A stretch of 60,741 nucleotides of DNA from CALCMJ01 sp964475415 (GTDB taxonomy: Bacteria > Bacteroidota > Bacteroidia > Chitinophagales > Saprospiraceae), in the NCBI GenBank assembly GCA_964475415.1, contig CAYYWZ010000015.1, positions 1 through 60,741 on the forward strand, given 5' to 3'. Positions within the stretch are counted from its first letter, which is position 1. Every line of letters starts with the position of its first letter. The notes below the pieces were generated by a model. The model made no database searches. It had not been told where the DNA came from and saw nothing but the letters and a program-made list of their open reading frames with translations. Both the position numbers and the translations under genes were made by a program. Below are positions 27,415-37,222 of this stretch, in pieces.

Positions 27415-27551
27415 TCTTTCTATTTGATTCAGAAATGCAAAGATGTAAAAAGATGCGCTGCTTAAAAGTAGAATTTCACTAAAAAAAGCTAAAGAATTTT
27501 CATAACTCAAAAAATTATAATATCATGGCTAAGTAGCTAGTGAAAATTAAC

Positions 27552-27559
27552 CATATTTG
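27552..27559 (+). promoter_or_regulatory. -7 box of the plus-strand polyene gene cluster
   Basis: CATATTTG has seven of eight matches to TAnnTTTG and lies 17 bases before the ATG of the MMPL fusion, so the five-gene plus-strand operon would have a short leader. No TTG at -33. Confidence 0.4.
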
Positions 27560-27576
27560 CATATTAACCAGCTTAA

Positions 27577-30500
27577 ATGACCAATTTCTTCTTAGGATTA
27601 TATACTTGGCTCTCTACTCGGAGATGGCTTATTGTGGTAGGTATTTTGGCAATTTTTGTCACCTGTGGATTAGCATTATACTATTCCAATCTAGAAGAAG
27701 ACATCACTAAAATACTTCCGAGTAATGCAGAAACAGAGAAATTTAACGAGGGTTTCCTAGATTCCGAATTGTCAAGTAGAATTGTTCTACACATAAGCAC
27801 TGACAAAACAGATCAAGCTGACTTACTAACTCATACCTGTCAGGAACTAGTAGACAGCCTACAAGCCAGCAATATTGCCGAGCTTATAAAAGATATTAAT
27901 TACAAAATAGACCCAACCTTGCTGCAGGAAGTATCCAGTGGTGTTATAGCTAACCTACCCTTGTTCTTACAAGAAGATGATTATACCGAACTAACTAAGA
28001 GAATAGAAGAAAAGGCCATTCAAGAAAGGACTTACGGCGCTTATAAAGCCATCATCTCTCCCGCAAGTTTTGCCTTTAAGGATGTAATAAGAAAGGATCC
28101 CTTAGGCTTATCTAGTCTAGTCTTCGAATCTTTGACAAATTTTCAACTAGACGAAAACTTCGAACTCTATGATGGATTCATCTTATCTAAGGATCAGCAA
28201 AATCTTCTTTTCTTCCTCAATCCTAAGCTAGGAATTGCTGAGTCTAGCGCAAATGGGCAACTGATCAATACCCTAGATAAAATTACCTCAGGAATAAACG
28301 ATAAGTACTCAGAAAATCTAAAGGTTTCTTATTTCGGAGGTCCAGCTATCGGCTTAGCAAATGCAACTAGAATCAAGAAGGATGTCAGTATTACAGTAGG
28401 TATAGCTTTGTTAAGTCTGTTTTTACTGATAGGATATTTTTATGGTAATTGGAAGATATTTTTTTACATTCTTATTCCTGTTCTGATAGGTGCCGCCTTC
28501 GCGCTAGCCGTTATAGGTATAGTAAAACCTACCTTATCCATTATTGCTATAGGCGTAGGCTCTGTCCTGATCGGTATCGGAATAGATTTCTCTATTCATT
28601 TATTTACTCATTTCAGAAAAACCCAGTCTGTAACTCAGGTGATAGAAGATGTTAGTATGCCTATGCTCTTAAGTGCACTGACAACAGCTTGTGCATTTTT
28701 ATGTTTGTACTTTGTTAGATCAGAGGCTTTGCATGATCTAGGTTTGTTTGCGGCTATCAGTGTATTCAGCTGTGCTTTCTTCGCGCTTATTATCCTACCC
28801 CATTTTTTTGTTCCTGGAAATACCGGAAACAGAAAGCAAACCTTTATAGAAAAAATAGCCTACTACCCTTTCCACAAAAACAAGTGGTTACTCTATACTG
28901 TTCTTATACTATTTATCTTTTGTACTTTTAATGCATCTGGTGTTAAATTTGAGCGCGACCTGTATAATATTAATTACATGTCTGACGAATTACTAGAGGC
29001 AGAGGCCAAACTAGATAATATTTCTGATGTAACAAAAAGAGGAATCTATCTGATAAGCTCTGGAAAGAATATAGATGAAGCATTAGAAACTAATCTGATC
29101 ATACTACAAAAATTAGAGCAGCTTAAAGAGGAAGGAAAAATAGAATCCTATGTAAGTCCTAATCAACTCATATCCTCCAGAAAAGAACAACAGGTCAAAA
29201 TAGATAGATGGAATCAATTCTGGACGGAAGAAAGAAAAGAGCGAACCAAAGCCAGTATAATCAGAAATACAGAGACACTTAAGTTTAAGCCTGAGGCCTT
29301 CGCCGCATTCTTCAACTTACTAGAGAAAAAATTTGTCACTGTAGATCCTCTAGCATTAGATAAGGCGACAGGTCATATAGTAAAAGACTACTTCTCTACC
29401 AAGGAAGGTAGTGCTAGTTCTACCACAATGATACGATTAGAACCTGATCAGAAAACTCATATACATGCTGCATTTTCAGACCTTGATCGTGTAGCGATCT
29501 TAGACAAGGAATATATAGTCCAGCAATTTGTCGACATTCTGAAAAATGATTTCGGCAAATTAGTTTGGATATCGCTGATTCTAGTATTTTTTATTCTACA
29601 TCTTGTATACGGCCGTCCAGAACTAGCATGGGTAGCCTTTCTACCTATTTGTTTCTCATGGGTGATCACCTTAGGACTGATGAATGTTTTCCAAATTAAA
29701 TTCAACATCGTCAACATCATTATCACTTCATTCATTTTCGGACTGGGGATAGACTACAGTATTTTTGTAATGCGAGGACTACTACAGAAATATGCAACCG
29801 GACAAGAAAATCTAAATTCTTACAAGACTTCTATTGTGTTATCGTCTATGACTACACTAGTCGGTATCGGAGTTTTGATTTTTGCTCATCATCCAGCTTT
29901 GCGTTCTATTGCATCTATTTCTTTGATCGGTATATTTTCCGTTGTGCTTGTAACCTTCTTGATACAACCGTTGATATTTAATTGGCTTATAGAAAAGAAA
30001 GGCAAAAAGCGTTCCTACCCATTGACATTCACAAATATCTTACAAACGCTTGTAGTTTATGGCTTACTGATATTTGGTTGTTTTGTATTAACCATAATAG
30101 GATTATTATTGACAGTCTTATTTTTTATACCCATAGAAACAAGAAAAACATTTTTCCATTATTGCATCTATTATGCCTCCAAGTTTTATATAAAGGCTTC
30201 TTCCTTCGGAAAGTTCAAACAGGAATTCAAAAGTCACATAGATTTCTCGAAACCATCTCTATTTCTAGCTAATCATAAATCACTGATAGACACACCTATG
30301 TTTTTTCAGCTTACGCCCAAAATCATTATTATAACTAATGACTGGGTAGCAAAATCCCCGCTATATAGGTCGGTGTGTAAAATGGCAGATTTCTATTCTA
30401 TATCTCAGGGAGCAGATGATCTACTAGAAAAGTTAGAAGAAAGAGTTAAACAAGGATATTCGATTGCGATATTTCCCGAAGGTACTAGATCCTTTTCTGA

Positions 30501-31413
30501 AAAAATGTTGAGATTTAAGAAAGGTTCTTTTTATCTAGCGGAACAACTGAAATTAGATATTGTACCTGTATTTATACACGGCACTCAGCCCTTCCTGAGC
30601 AAGGGTAACTTCTGGGGTCGTACAAATGATATTACTGTAAAAGTATATGATCGTATCCTCTTCGATGAAAAGACTTTTGGAGATAATTACTCTGCCGTGA
30701 CTAAAAATTTCAGCAAGTGGTTCAAGGGAGAATATAATAATCTTAGAGAGGAACTAGAGACAGTACATTATCATCGAACAGAAATCATTCATAACTATCT
30801 ATACAAAGGTCCTGTGACAGAATGGTATAGCAAGGTAAAAACCAAGATGGAGGACAATTATGCTGTGTTTGACAATCTTATATCTGCTGATGCTAGTATA
30901 TGCGATCTAGGATGTGGCTATGGCTATATGACTTATTTCTTAGGTAAAGCTAAGCCTGAGAGAAAATTTATCAGTGTGGATTATGATCAGCATAAAATAG
31001 ACGTCGCTCAGCATTGTGCTATACGAACTGATAATATGCAATTTGTACATGCAGATATTACAAATTATGAACTCCCTGAGTCAGATGTTTTTCTGATTTC
31101 CGATGTTACGCACTACTTGACCTCAGAGGAACAATATCGACTATTGGACAGATGTTTTGACAAACTAAACAATAATGGTCAAATTATCCTAAGAGATGGC
31201 GATGGAGACCTAAAAGAGCGACATAAAGGGACTAAAATGACTGAAATATTCTCCACAAAATCAGGATTTAATAAAACGAAAAACGACCTACACTACCTAT
31301 CTGGTAAAGAATTAGAAAAATGGGCACATTCTAAAGGATTAAATCTTCAAAGATTGGATAACACGAAATTCACTTCTAATGTTATATTTGTGCTTAATAA
31401 CAACAAAAAATAA
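27577..31413 (+). CDS. Trifunctional MMPL exporter / lysophospholipid acyltransferase / SAM methyltransferase
   Basis: 1278 residues in one chain. Residues 1 to about 850 form an RND/MMPL transporter with two sets of helices, each after a large periplasmic loop (IAIGVGSVLIGIGIDFSIHL and FGLGIDYSIFVMRG are the paired transmembrane Asp motifs). Residues about 880-1080 form a PlsC-type acyltransferase (NHKSLID, the H-x4-D box near 900, and FPEGTRSF near 966). Residues about 1100-1270 form a class I methyltransferase (DLGCGYGYMTYFLG near 1109). Such fusions are typical of flexirubin-type clusters. Likely role: move, acylate and methylate a polyene-lipid at the inner membrane. First gene of the plus-strand operon. 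Confidence 0.92.
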   Translation: MTNFFLGLYTWLSTRRWLIVVGILAIFVTCGLALYYSNLEEDITKILPSNAETEKFNEGFLDSELSSRIVLHISTDKTDQADLLTHTCQELVDSLQASNIAELIKDINYKIDPTLLQEVSSGVIANLPLFLQEDDYTELTKRIEEKAIQERTYGAYKAIISPASFAFKDVIRKDPLGLSSLVFESLTNFQLDENFELYDGFILSKDQQNLLFFLNPKLGIAESSANGQLINTLDKITSGINDKYSENLKVSYFGGPAIGLANATRIKKDVSITVGIALLSLFLLIGYFYGNWKIFFYILIPVLIGAAFALAVIGIVKPTLSIIAIGVGSVLIGIGIDFSIHLFTHFRKTQSVTQVIEDVSMPMLLSALTTACAFLCLYFVRSEALHDLGLFAAISVFSCAFFALIILPHFFVPGNTGNRKQTFIEKIAYYPFHKNKWLLYTVLILFIFCTFNASGVKFERDLYNINYMSDELLEAEAKLDNISDVTKRGIYLISSGKNIDEALETNLIILQKLEQLKEEGKIESYVSPNQLISSRKEQQVKIDRWNQFWTEERKERTKASIIRNTETLKFKPEAFAAFFNLLEKKFVTVDPLALDKATGHIVKDYFSTKEGSASSTTMIRLEPDQKTHIHAAFSDLDRVAILDKEYIVQQFVDILKNDFGKLVWISLILVFFILHLVYGRPELAWVAFLPICFSWVITLGLMNVFQIKFNIVNIIITSFIFGLGIDYSIFVMRGLLQKYATGQENLNSYKTSIVLSSMTTLVGIGVLIFAHHPALRSIASISLIGIFSVVLVTFLIQPLIFNWLIEKKGKKRSYPLTFTNILQTLVVYGLLIFGCFVLTIIGLLLTVLFFIPIETRKTFFHYCIYYASKFYIKASSFGKFKQEFKSHIDFSKPSLFLANHKSLIDTPMFFQLTPKIIIITNDWVAKSPLYRSVCKMADFYSISQGADDLLEKLEERVKQGYSIAIFPEGTRSFSEKMLRFKKGSFYLAEQLKLDIVPVFIHGTQPFLSKGNFWGRTNDITVKVYDRILFDEKTFGDNYSAVTKNFSKWFKGEYNNLREELETVHYHRTEIIHNYLYKGPVTEWYSKVKTKMEDNYAVFDNLISADASICDLGCGYGYMTYFLGKAKPERKFISVDYDQHKIDVAQHCAIRTDNMQFVHADITNYELPESDVFLISDVTHYLTSEEQYRLLDRCFDKLNNNGQIILRDGDGDLKERHKGTKMTEIFSTKSGFNKTKNDLHYLSGKELEKWAHSKGLNLQRLDNTKFTSNVIFVLNNNKK

Positions 31414-31437
31414 AGATCAGAGCAAGCTATCTGTGGT

Positions 31438-32958
31438 ATGACAGACTTATATGACGTAATTATAATTGGAAGTGGTCTAGGAGGACTAGAGTGTGCTTAT
31501 ATTCTATCCAAAGAAGGACATAATGTATGTGTTATTGAGAAAAATCGTCAATACGGGGGCTGTCTACAAATATTTTCTAGGGATAAGGTGATTTTTGATA
31601 CTGGTGTTCACTATATAGGGGGCTTAGATCCTGGACAGAATTTGTACCAGTACTGGAAATATTTTGGGTTGATGGACGTTCTGAAACTGAAGAAGATGGA
31701 TGAGGGAGGATTTGATAGAATTTCTTTTGGGAATTCTGACAAAGAATACAAGCATGCTATGGGATATGAGGGCTTTACAAACGAGCTACTAGAGCAATTC
31801 CCTGAAGAAGCTGAAGGCATCAATAAGTATGTATCTGAAATCAAAAAAGTATGCGAACATTTTCCACTTTATAATGTGAGAACTTCTACGGAAGTATCTT
31901 TTGACATGACTTACCTCAGTATAAATACTAAAGATTTTATTGCTTCTTGTACTGATAATGTTATGCTACAGAATGTGCTAGGCGGATCTAATGCACTTTA
32001 TGCCGGCTATCCTGACAAGACTCCACTATATGTTCATGCCCTTGTTATAAATACTTATATCGAAAGTGCCTATAAGTGTATAGATGGAGGAGGTCAGATA
32101 ACCAGACATTTCGAGAAGAGTCTGAAGTCGATGGGCTGTACGCTTATGAATTATTCTGAGGTGAAAAAGCTCCATGTCAATGGTGGTAGTATCACTTCTG
32201 TAGAGTTACAAGACGGAGAACTACTGAAAGCAAAAAATTACATTTCTAACATCCATCCATCAGCTACGATGAACTTAATAGAAGGTGGATCTATAAGGAA
32301 ATCTTATAAGAACAGAATGATATCGCTAGAGAATAGTATTTCTGTTTTTACAGTTCATATTGTGTTCGAAGAAAATACATTCGAATATCTAAACTATAAT
32401 CTATATCATCATGAAAATGAGGATGCTTGGTCTTCCATCTATTATGATGAAACCAAGTGGCCTGAAAGTTTTGCAGTATTCGTTCCAGCAGAATCTAAGT
32501 CTGAAAAATATGCTTCAGGAATGAATCTCATGGCTTACATGAATTATTCTGAAGTGGAACCCTGGGTAAACACGTTCAATACTGTCCCTAAACATAAGTC
32601 GATCAGAGATCAATCTTATCAAGATTGGAAACAAGAAAAATGCGAAAAACTAATAGACTTATTAGAAACTAGGATGTCAGGTGTAAAGGATAAAATAAAA
32701 TCTTACTACGCTTCTACACCACTCTCCTTTAGAGACTACATAGGAACATCTGATGGATCATTGTACGGTGTAAGAAAGGATTTCAAAGATCCTCTGAAAA
32801 CTTATATTTCTCCTAAGACTAAACTAGATAACCTTTTTCTTACAGGACAAAATCTCAACATGCACGGTATGCTGGGCGTGACTGTAGGCTCTATAGTTAC
32901 CTGCGGGCAGTTTATGGATAGTAATGAGCTCATCACCAAAATAAAGGCTTCTAATTAA
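31438..32958 (+). CDS. CrtI/phytoene-desaturase-like FAD oxidoreductase
   Basis: 506 residues. N-terminal dinucleotide fold DVIIIGSGLGGLECAYIL with GxGxxG, then the Glu that binds FAD ribose (VCVIEKN) and YGGCLQIFSRDKVIFDTGVHYIG. The C-terminal signature is NLFLTGQNLNMHGMLGVTVG. Related enzymes desaturate or isomerise carotenoids. In APE/flexirubin clusters similar proteins probably modify the polyene or ring, but this is inference. It lies 24 bases after the MMPL fusion. A paralogue sits at 40729-42318. Confidence 0.88.
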   Translation: MTDLYDVIIIGSGLGGLECAYILSKEGHNVCVIEKNRQYGGCLQIFSRDKVIFDTGVHYIGGLDPGQNLYQYWKYFGLMDVLKLKKMDEGGFDRISFGNSDKEYKHAMGYEGFTNELLEQFPEEAEGINKYVSEIKKVCEHFPLYNVRTSTEVSFDMTYLSINTKDFIASCTDNVMLQNVLGGSNALYAGYPDKTPLYVHALVINTYIESAYKCIDGGGQITRHFEKSLKSMGCTLMNYSEVKKLHVNGGSITSVELQDGELLKAKNYISNIHPSATMNLIEGGSIRKSYKNRMISLENSISVFTVHIVFEENTFEYLNYNLYHHENEDAWSSIYYDETKWPESFAVFVPAESKSEKYASGMNLMAYMNYSEVEPWVNTFNTVPKHKSIRDQSYQDWKQEKCEKLIDLLETRMSGVKDKIKSYYASTPLSFRDYIGTSDGSLYGVRKDFKDPLKTYISPKTKLDNLFLTGQNLNMHGMLGVTVGSIVTCGQFMDSNELITKIKASN

Positions 32959-32969
32959 TACCCCAAAAA

Positions 32970-34631
32970 ATGGCGGTAAAGAAAAAATATAAGATCCTCC
33001 TCTACTTACTCCTTATTCTTGCCATAATCTTAGCCTTGTTTATTTGGGCTATATACATTCCTGCACCTGAAGTAGAAGAAACAGATGTAGAAGAAAAGGC
33101 GCTATTAAGAATCAGTGATACCCATTTCCAAATAGGAAACAACTGGTTACGAAAAAACAAATACGGTATCTGGGAGATGTACGTCGAAGGTACACCTTAT
33201 GAACGAGGCGTTCTGATGGGTCATCTAGGTAGTGAGTTGATGGATTTCCAAGAACAGTCCTTTGTAGAAAATGTATATAGCAATTTCAAATCCTCAACAA
33301 AGCTCTTTTTCCTTAAATATTTTGTAGCCTGGCAAAATAGGAATCTAGATAAATATATTCCAGAAGAATATCAGCAAGAAATCTATGGTGTCTCTCGATT
33401 TGCAAGTGACCAGTATGATTTTATAGGTCCTAAGTTCCAACGTAAACTAATGTATCATGCTGCTCATGATATAGGTCATACCGTACAAAACATGGGCCTA
33501 GTAGGATGTAGCGCTTTCTCTGCCTGGGGAGAACATTCTGCAGATAGTAAGATTATAACTGGAAGGAATTTTGATTTTTATATCGGTGAAGCTTTTAGAA
33601 AAAATCGTGTATTGCTATTTTCTAAGCCATACGCAGGTCACGCCTTTGTCTCTTATTCCTGGATCGGTATGGTAGGCGTACTCTCGGGAATGAACGAAAA
33701 AGGATTATCTGTGAGCATCAATGCAGGACCTCCAGAACTGCCGATGGAAGCCAAGACTCCAGTCTCTATCCTTGCAAGAGAAATACTGCAACACGCTGCA
33801 AATATAGAGGAGGCAATCCAGATAGCTAACAATCGAGATATTTTTGTCAGCCAAAACATTCTTATCAGTTCTAAGTATGATAAAAGATCTATTGTTATAG
33901 AAAAAACACCTGACAAGATGAATATTCTTGAGTCTGAAGATGGTTTATTATTATGTACAAACCATTTTCAAACAGAAGACTTAGCATCCTTAGAAGAAAA
34001 TATAAATTTCAAGCTGGTATCGAGTACCGGAAGAAGAATAGAAAGACTTAATACACTTACGGATACCAATCGTATAGATGTCAAAAAAGCCGTAGAGATC
34101 TTAAGAGATAGAAACAACTTATCGGAAACATCTTTAGGCTACGGTAATGAAGAAAATATAAATATTCTGATGGCCCACCATTCTATCATCTTCCAGCCAG
34201 AAACAGACGATGTATGGATATCCGTAGGCCTCAGTCCTGAAGAGCAATTTGTAAAATACAATCTACTCCATATCTTTTCTAATAGTGTTCGCTTAAAATC
34301 AACGCCTTTATACAGTGATGAAATTATTCCATCCTCTTCTTGGGCGAAAAGTAAAGCATTTACAAATTACATAGCCTACCAAAAATTATACAGAAGTCTA
34401 AAAACAAAAATAGATCAGAACAAAGTAGTTAGAGAAAAAGAATTATTACAACTGATAGAACTGAATCCCGAACTGTACAAACCTTACCTCCTTGCTGGAG
34501 ATTTCTATGCAGATGAAGGCGTTTGTGACAAATCCGTTCCTTATCTAAACGAAGCGCTAAAAAGACACATCCCATGGCAAAAGGAAATAGACGAAATCAA
34601 AGAGAAATTAGAAAATTGTAAGCTCAAATAA
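32970..34631 (+). CDS. C45-family acyltransferase / Ntn-hydrolase with membrane anchor
   Basis: 553 residues. One N-terminal membrane helix (about residues 8-30) with the catalytic part on the periplasmic side. The block GLVGCSAFSAWGEHSAD, with Cys180 as the likely N-terminal-type nucleophile, then GRNFDFY and LSGMNEKGLSVSINAGPP, match the acyl-CoA:6-aminopenicillanic-acid acyltransferase/C45 family. It could move the polyene acyl group onto an amine or alcohol, or cleave an amide. The C-terminal 70 residues look like a helical (TPR-like) tail. Gaps of 11 and 5 bases to its neighbours indicate one operon. Confidence 0.85.
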   Translation: MAVKKKYKILLYLLLILAIILALFIWAIYIPAPEVEETDVEEKALLRISDTHFQIGNNWLRKNKYGIWEMYVEGTPYERGVLMGHLGSELMDFQEQSFVENVYSNFKSSTKLFFLKYFVAWQNRNLDKYIPEEYQQEIYGVSRFASDQYDFIGPKFQRKLMYHAAHDIGHTVQNMGLVGCSAFSAWGEHSADSKIITGRNFDFYIGEAFRKNRVLLFSKPYAGHAFVSYSWIGMVGVLSGMNEKGLSVSINAGPPELPMEAKTPVSILAREILQHAANIEEAIQIANNRDIFVSQNILISSKYDKRSIVIEKTPDKMNILESEDGLLLCTNHFQTEDLASLEENINFKLVSSTGRRIERLNTLTDTNRIDVKKAVEILRDRNNLSETSLGYGNEENINILMAHHSIIFQPETDDVWISVGLSPEEQFVKYNLLHIFSNSVRLKSTPLYSDEIIPSSSWAKSKAFTNYIAYQKLYRSLKTKIDQNKVVREKELLQLIELNPELYKPYLLAGDFYADEGVCDKSVPYLNEALKRHIPWQKEIDEIKEKLENCKLK

Positions 34632-34636
34632 TCAAA

Positions 34637-35944
34637 ATGATAGCGAAAATAGAATATGCAGACAAAAAAGTAATCGAAACTTTCCAGATCAATAAATTAA
34701 AGGAAGCGCTATCCTATCTAGAACATCATTCTAGCTACTACAAACAAGTTCTTTCTAAACGTAAGATCAATAGTGCTGGGATAAATAGTTTTGAAGATTT
34801 TGAAAAAATCCCTACAACGAGTAAGCAAGATTTACAAATACACAATATGGAGTTCCTGTGTGTTCCTTCAACAGATGTTGCAGAATGGATTACCACTTCC
34901 GGTACACTAGGGTCTCCAGTATCTTTTGCCCTCAGCAAAAAGGATCTAGAAAGGCTTGCGCTGAATGAGGCAAGATCACTTGCTATCACAGAATGCAATC
35001 CAGACGACTGTATACAGCTGATGGTTACCCTAGACAAGCGATTTATGGCAGGCCTCGCGTATTATCTCGGAGCCCAAGCATTTGGCGCCACAACGATAAG
35101 AGTAGGCTCAGGTAATCCTGGATTACAATTGGATTCTATGCTACGATTCAGTCCTAATGTTATCATAGCTGTTCCTTCCTTCTTACTGAATGTTTTACAG
35201 TATGCGAAGAAAAATAACATTGACATACCACAAGATCAGGTAAAGAAAATTATCTGTATCGGAGAACCTGTAAAAAATAAACAATACGAATTAAACAACC
35301 TGGGCAAACGGATAAAAGCTATTTGGCCTAAGGTGCAGTTGTTTTCTACCTATGCCTCTACAGAGATGTCTACAGCCATAACGGAATGTATATCAGGGCA
35401 AGGGGGACATATACCTACAGAACTCATCTACCTAGAACTTGTGGATGAGTATGGCAATCTTGTTACTGACGGACAACAGGGAGAAGTTTGTATCACTAGC
35501 CTGGGTGTAGAAGCTATGCCTCTACTAAGATATAGAACGGGTGATATTTGCATCAAAGATGCTTCCAATTGTACCTGTAAGATAAATACTAAAAGGCTCA
35601 GTCCAGTATTAGGAAGAAAGAAACAAATGATAAAATATAGGGGAACTACCCTCTTTCCTGAAACCATCTACGAGTTACTTAATGGTATCTCAGAAGTAAA
35701 GGATTATATCGTATTACTAGAGTCCAATGAAATAGACACAGACGAACTAACGTTAATATTATGTTCTGATCAAGATATAAATCATGATGAGATCATATCA
35801 GAAATCAAAGAGAAGTGTATTACCCATTTGCGTGTAACACCATCTATTGACATGATCTCAGTTCCCGAATTACGGAAAATTAAATATCCAAGCACGAGTA
35901 GAAAGCCATTAAAATTGATCGATAAAAGGAAGAAAAATTATTAA
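34637..35944 (+). CDS. Phenylacetate-CoA-ligase-like adenylate-forming enzyme
   Basis: 435 residues. Adenylation motifs: WITTSGTLGSPVSFALS (A3, near residue 85), FSTYASTEMSTA, LLRYRTGDIC, and the C-terminal GRKKQMIKYRGTTLFPETIY. This is the PaaK-type arrangement with a short C-terminal domain. PaaK-like enzymes activate aryl acids, so an aromatic acid such as 4-coumarate, or the finished polyene acid, is a plausible substrate. It follows the C45 gene by 5 bases. A second adenylating enzyme is at 42319-43749. Confidence 0.85.
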   Translation: MIAKIEYADKKVIETFQINKLKEALSYLEHHSSYYKQVLSKRKINSAGINSFEDFEKIPTTSKQDLQIHNMEFLCVPSTDVAEWITTSGTLGSPVSFALSKKDLERLALNEARSLAITECNPDDCIQLMVTLDKRFMAGLAYYLGAQAFGATTIRVGSGNPGLQLDSMLRFSPNVIIAVPSFLLNVLQYAKKNNIDIPQDQVKKIICIGEPVKNKQYELNNLGKRIKAIWPKVQLFSTYASTEMSTAITECISGQGGHIPTELIYLELVDEYGNLVTDGQQGEVCITSLGVEAMPLLRYRTGDICIKDASNCTCKINTKRLSPVLGRKKQMIKYRGTTLFPETIYELLNGISEVKDYIVLLESNEIDTDELTLILCSDQDINHDEIISEIKEKCITHLRVTPSIDMISVPELRKIKYPSTSRKPLKLIDKRKKNY

Positions 35945-35965
35945 CTTGTAGCAAACTATTAGATA

Positions 35966-37219
35966 ATGAGCGACAGCATAGAAAATGTAGATATACTTGT
36001 AATCGGTGCTGGCCCTTCTGGTTGTGTAGCTGCATCTATAGCAAATCAAAAAGGCCTAAAAGTAAAAGTTGTAGAAAGATCTATATTCCCGAGATTTGTA
36101 ATAGGAGAAAGTCTCTTACCTAAGTGTATGGAACACTTAGAAGAAGCAGGGTTTATGGAGGTGCTTAAAGCTCAGAATTATCAGAAAAAATTTGGTGCTC
36201 GTTTTATCCGAGGAGACAAAGATTGTCTGTTTGATTTCTCCGAACAATTTACGGAGGGATGTAGAACATGGACTTGGCAGGTTCCTAGGGCTCATTTTGA
36301 TCAGGTTCTAGCCACTGAAGTACAGAAGATGGGTGTAGATGTGAGTTTTGGACAATCGGTAACTGATGTAGAATTTGAAGGCTCAGAATCTACTACAACT
36401 ATAGTCGACAAAGAAGGCAATAGATCGCAAATAAAAGCAAAGTATATCATAGATTCCAGTGGATATGGAAGAGTTCTTCCTAGACTGCTTGATTTAGAAA
36501 AGAAAACTGATCAGCCTGCGCGTAAGGCTATCTTTGCCCATCTTACAGATAAGCTTAGACCAGAAGGGGCTCCAGGACAGCAGATAACTTTCGTTATCCA
36601 TAAGTTAGATGTATGGATGTGGATAATTCCTTTTTCTGATGGCATTACCTCTGTCGGCTTTGTTGGAAATACAGACTATATAGAATCATTCACTGGCACA
36701 ACAGATGAGCGAATCGCCCAGATGATTAAGGATGTACCACAGATGAGAGAGCGATTCCAATCTCAAGACATAGTTGTACCTGCTAAGCAGATAGAAGCCT
36801 ATGCTGTTTCTGCAAAACAACTCTATGGAGATGGATTTGTAATTACAGGTAACAGTTCAGAATTTATAGATCCTATATTTTCTAGTGGCGTAACCTTTGC
36901 TACCCATTCTGGATTACTAGCTGCCAAAGCTGCTGCAAGACAGTTATCTGGGGAACAAGTAGACTGGGAAAAAGAATATTCAGAACCTATATTACATGGC
37001 GTAGACACTTTCAGCACCTATGTCAAAACATGGTATGACGGAAGCCTACAAGAGATCTTCTTTTACACAAGCGAGACAGAAAAGATTCCTTCTAATGTTA
37101 CGATGAAGAAACAGATCTGTTCCGTATTAGCGGGATATGTATGGGATGAAACCAATCCTTTTGTAAGAAAGCATGCTAAAGCTGTCAAGTCACTTTCGAG
37201 GGTGATACAGATGCAGTAG
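35966..37219 (+). CDS. Flavin-dependent halogenase-like oxidoreductase
   Basis: 417 residues. FAD fold DILVIGAGPSGCVAASIANQ, then RFVIGESLLPKC, and the motif WMWIIP (about residue 215) in the context DVWMWIIPFSDGITSVGFVG. The W-x-W-x-I-P pattern is characteristic of flavin-dependent halogenases, though some group members are reductases. FVITGNSSEFIDPIFSSGV is the second FAD motif. Chlorinated flexirubins are known, so ring halogenation is a fair guess; hydroxylation cannot be excluded. Last gene of the plus-strand operon. Confidence 0.85.
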   Translation: MSDSIENVDILVIGAGPSGCVAASIANQKGLKVKVVERSIFPRFVIGESLLPKCMEHLEEAGFMEVLKAQNYQKKFGARFIRGDKDCLFDFSEQFTEGCRTWTWQVPRAHFDQVLATEVQKMGVDVSFGQSVTDVEFEGSESTTTIVDKEGNRSQIKAKYIIDSSGYGRVLPRLLDLEKKTDQPARKAIFAHLTDKLRPEGAPGQQITFVIHKLDVWMWIIPFSDGITSVGFVGNTDYIESFTGTTDERIAQMIKDVPQMRERFQSQDIVVPAKQIEAYAVSAKQLYGDGFVITGNSSEFIDPIFSSGVTFATHSGLLAAKAAARQLSGEQVDWEKEYSEPILHGVDTFSTYVKTWYDGSLQEIFFYTSETEKIPSNVTMKKQICSVLAGYVWDETNPFVRKHAKAVKSLSRVIQMQ

Positions 37220-37222
37220 AAA

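Noticed and set aside
35966..37219. Calling the flavoprotein a tryptophan halogenase with certainty
   Set aside because: WxWxIP is present, but related non-halogenating reductases share much of the fold; left as halogenase-like.
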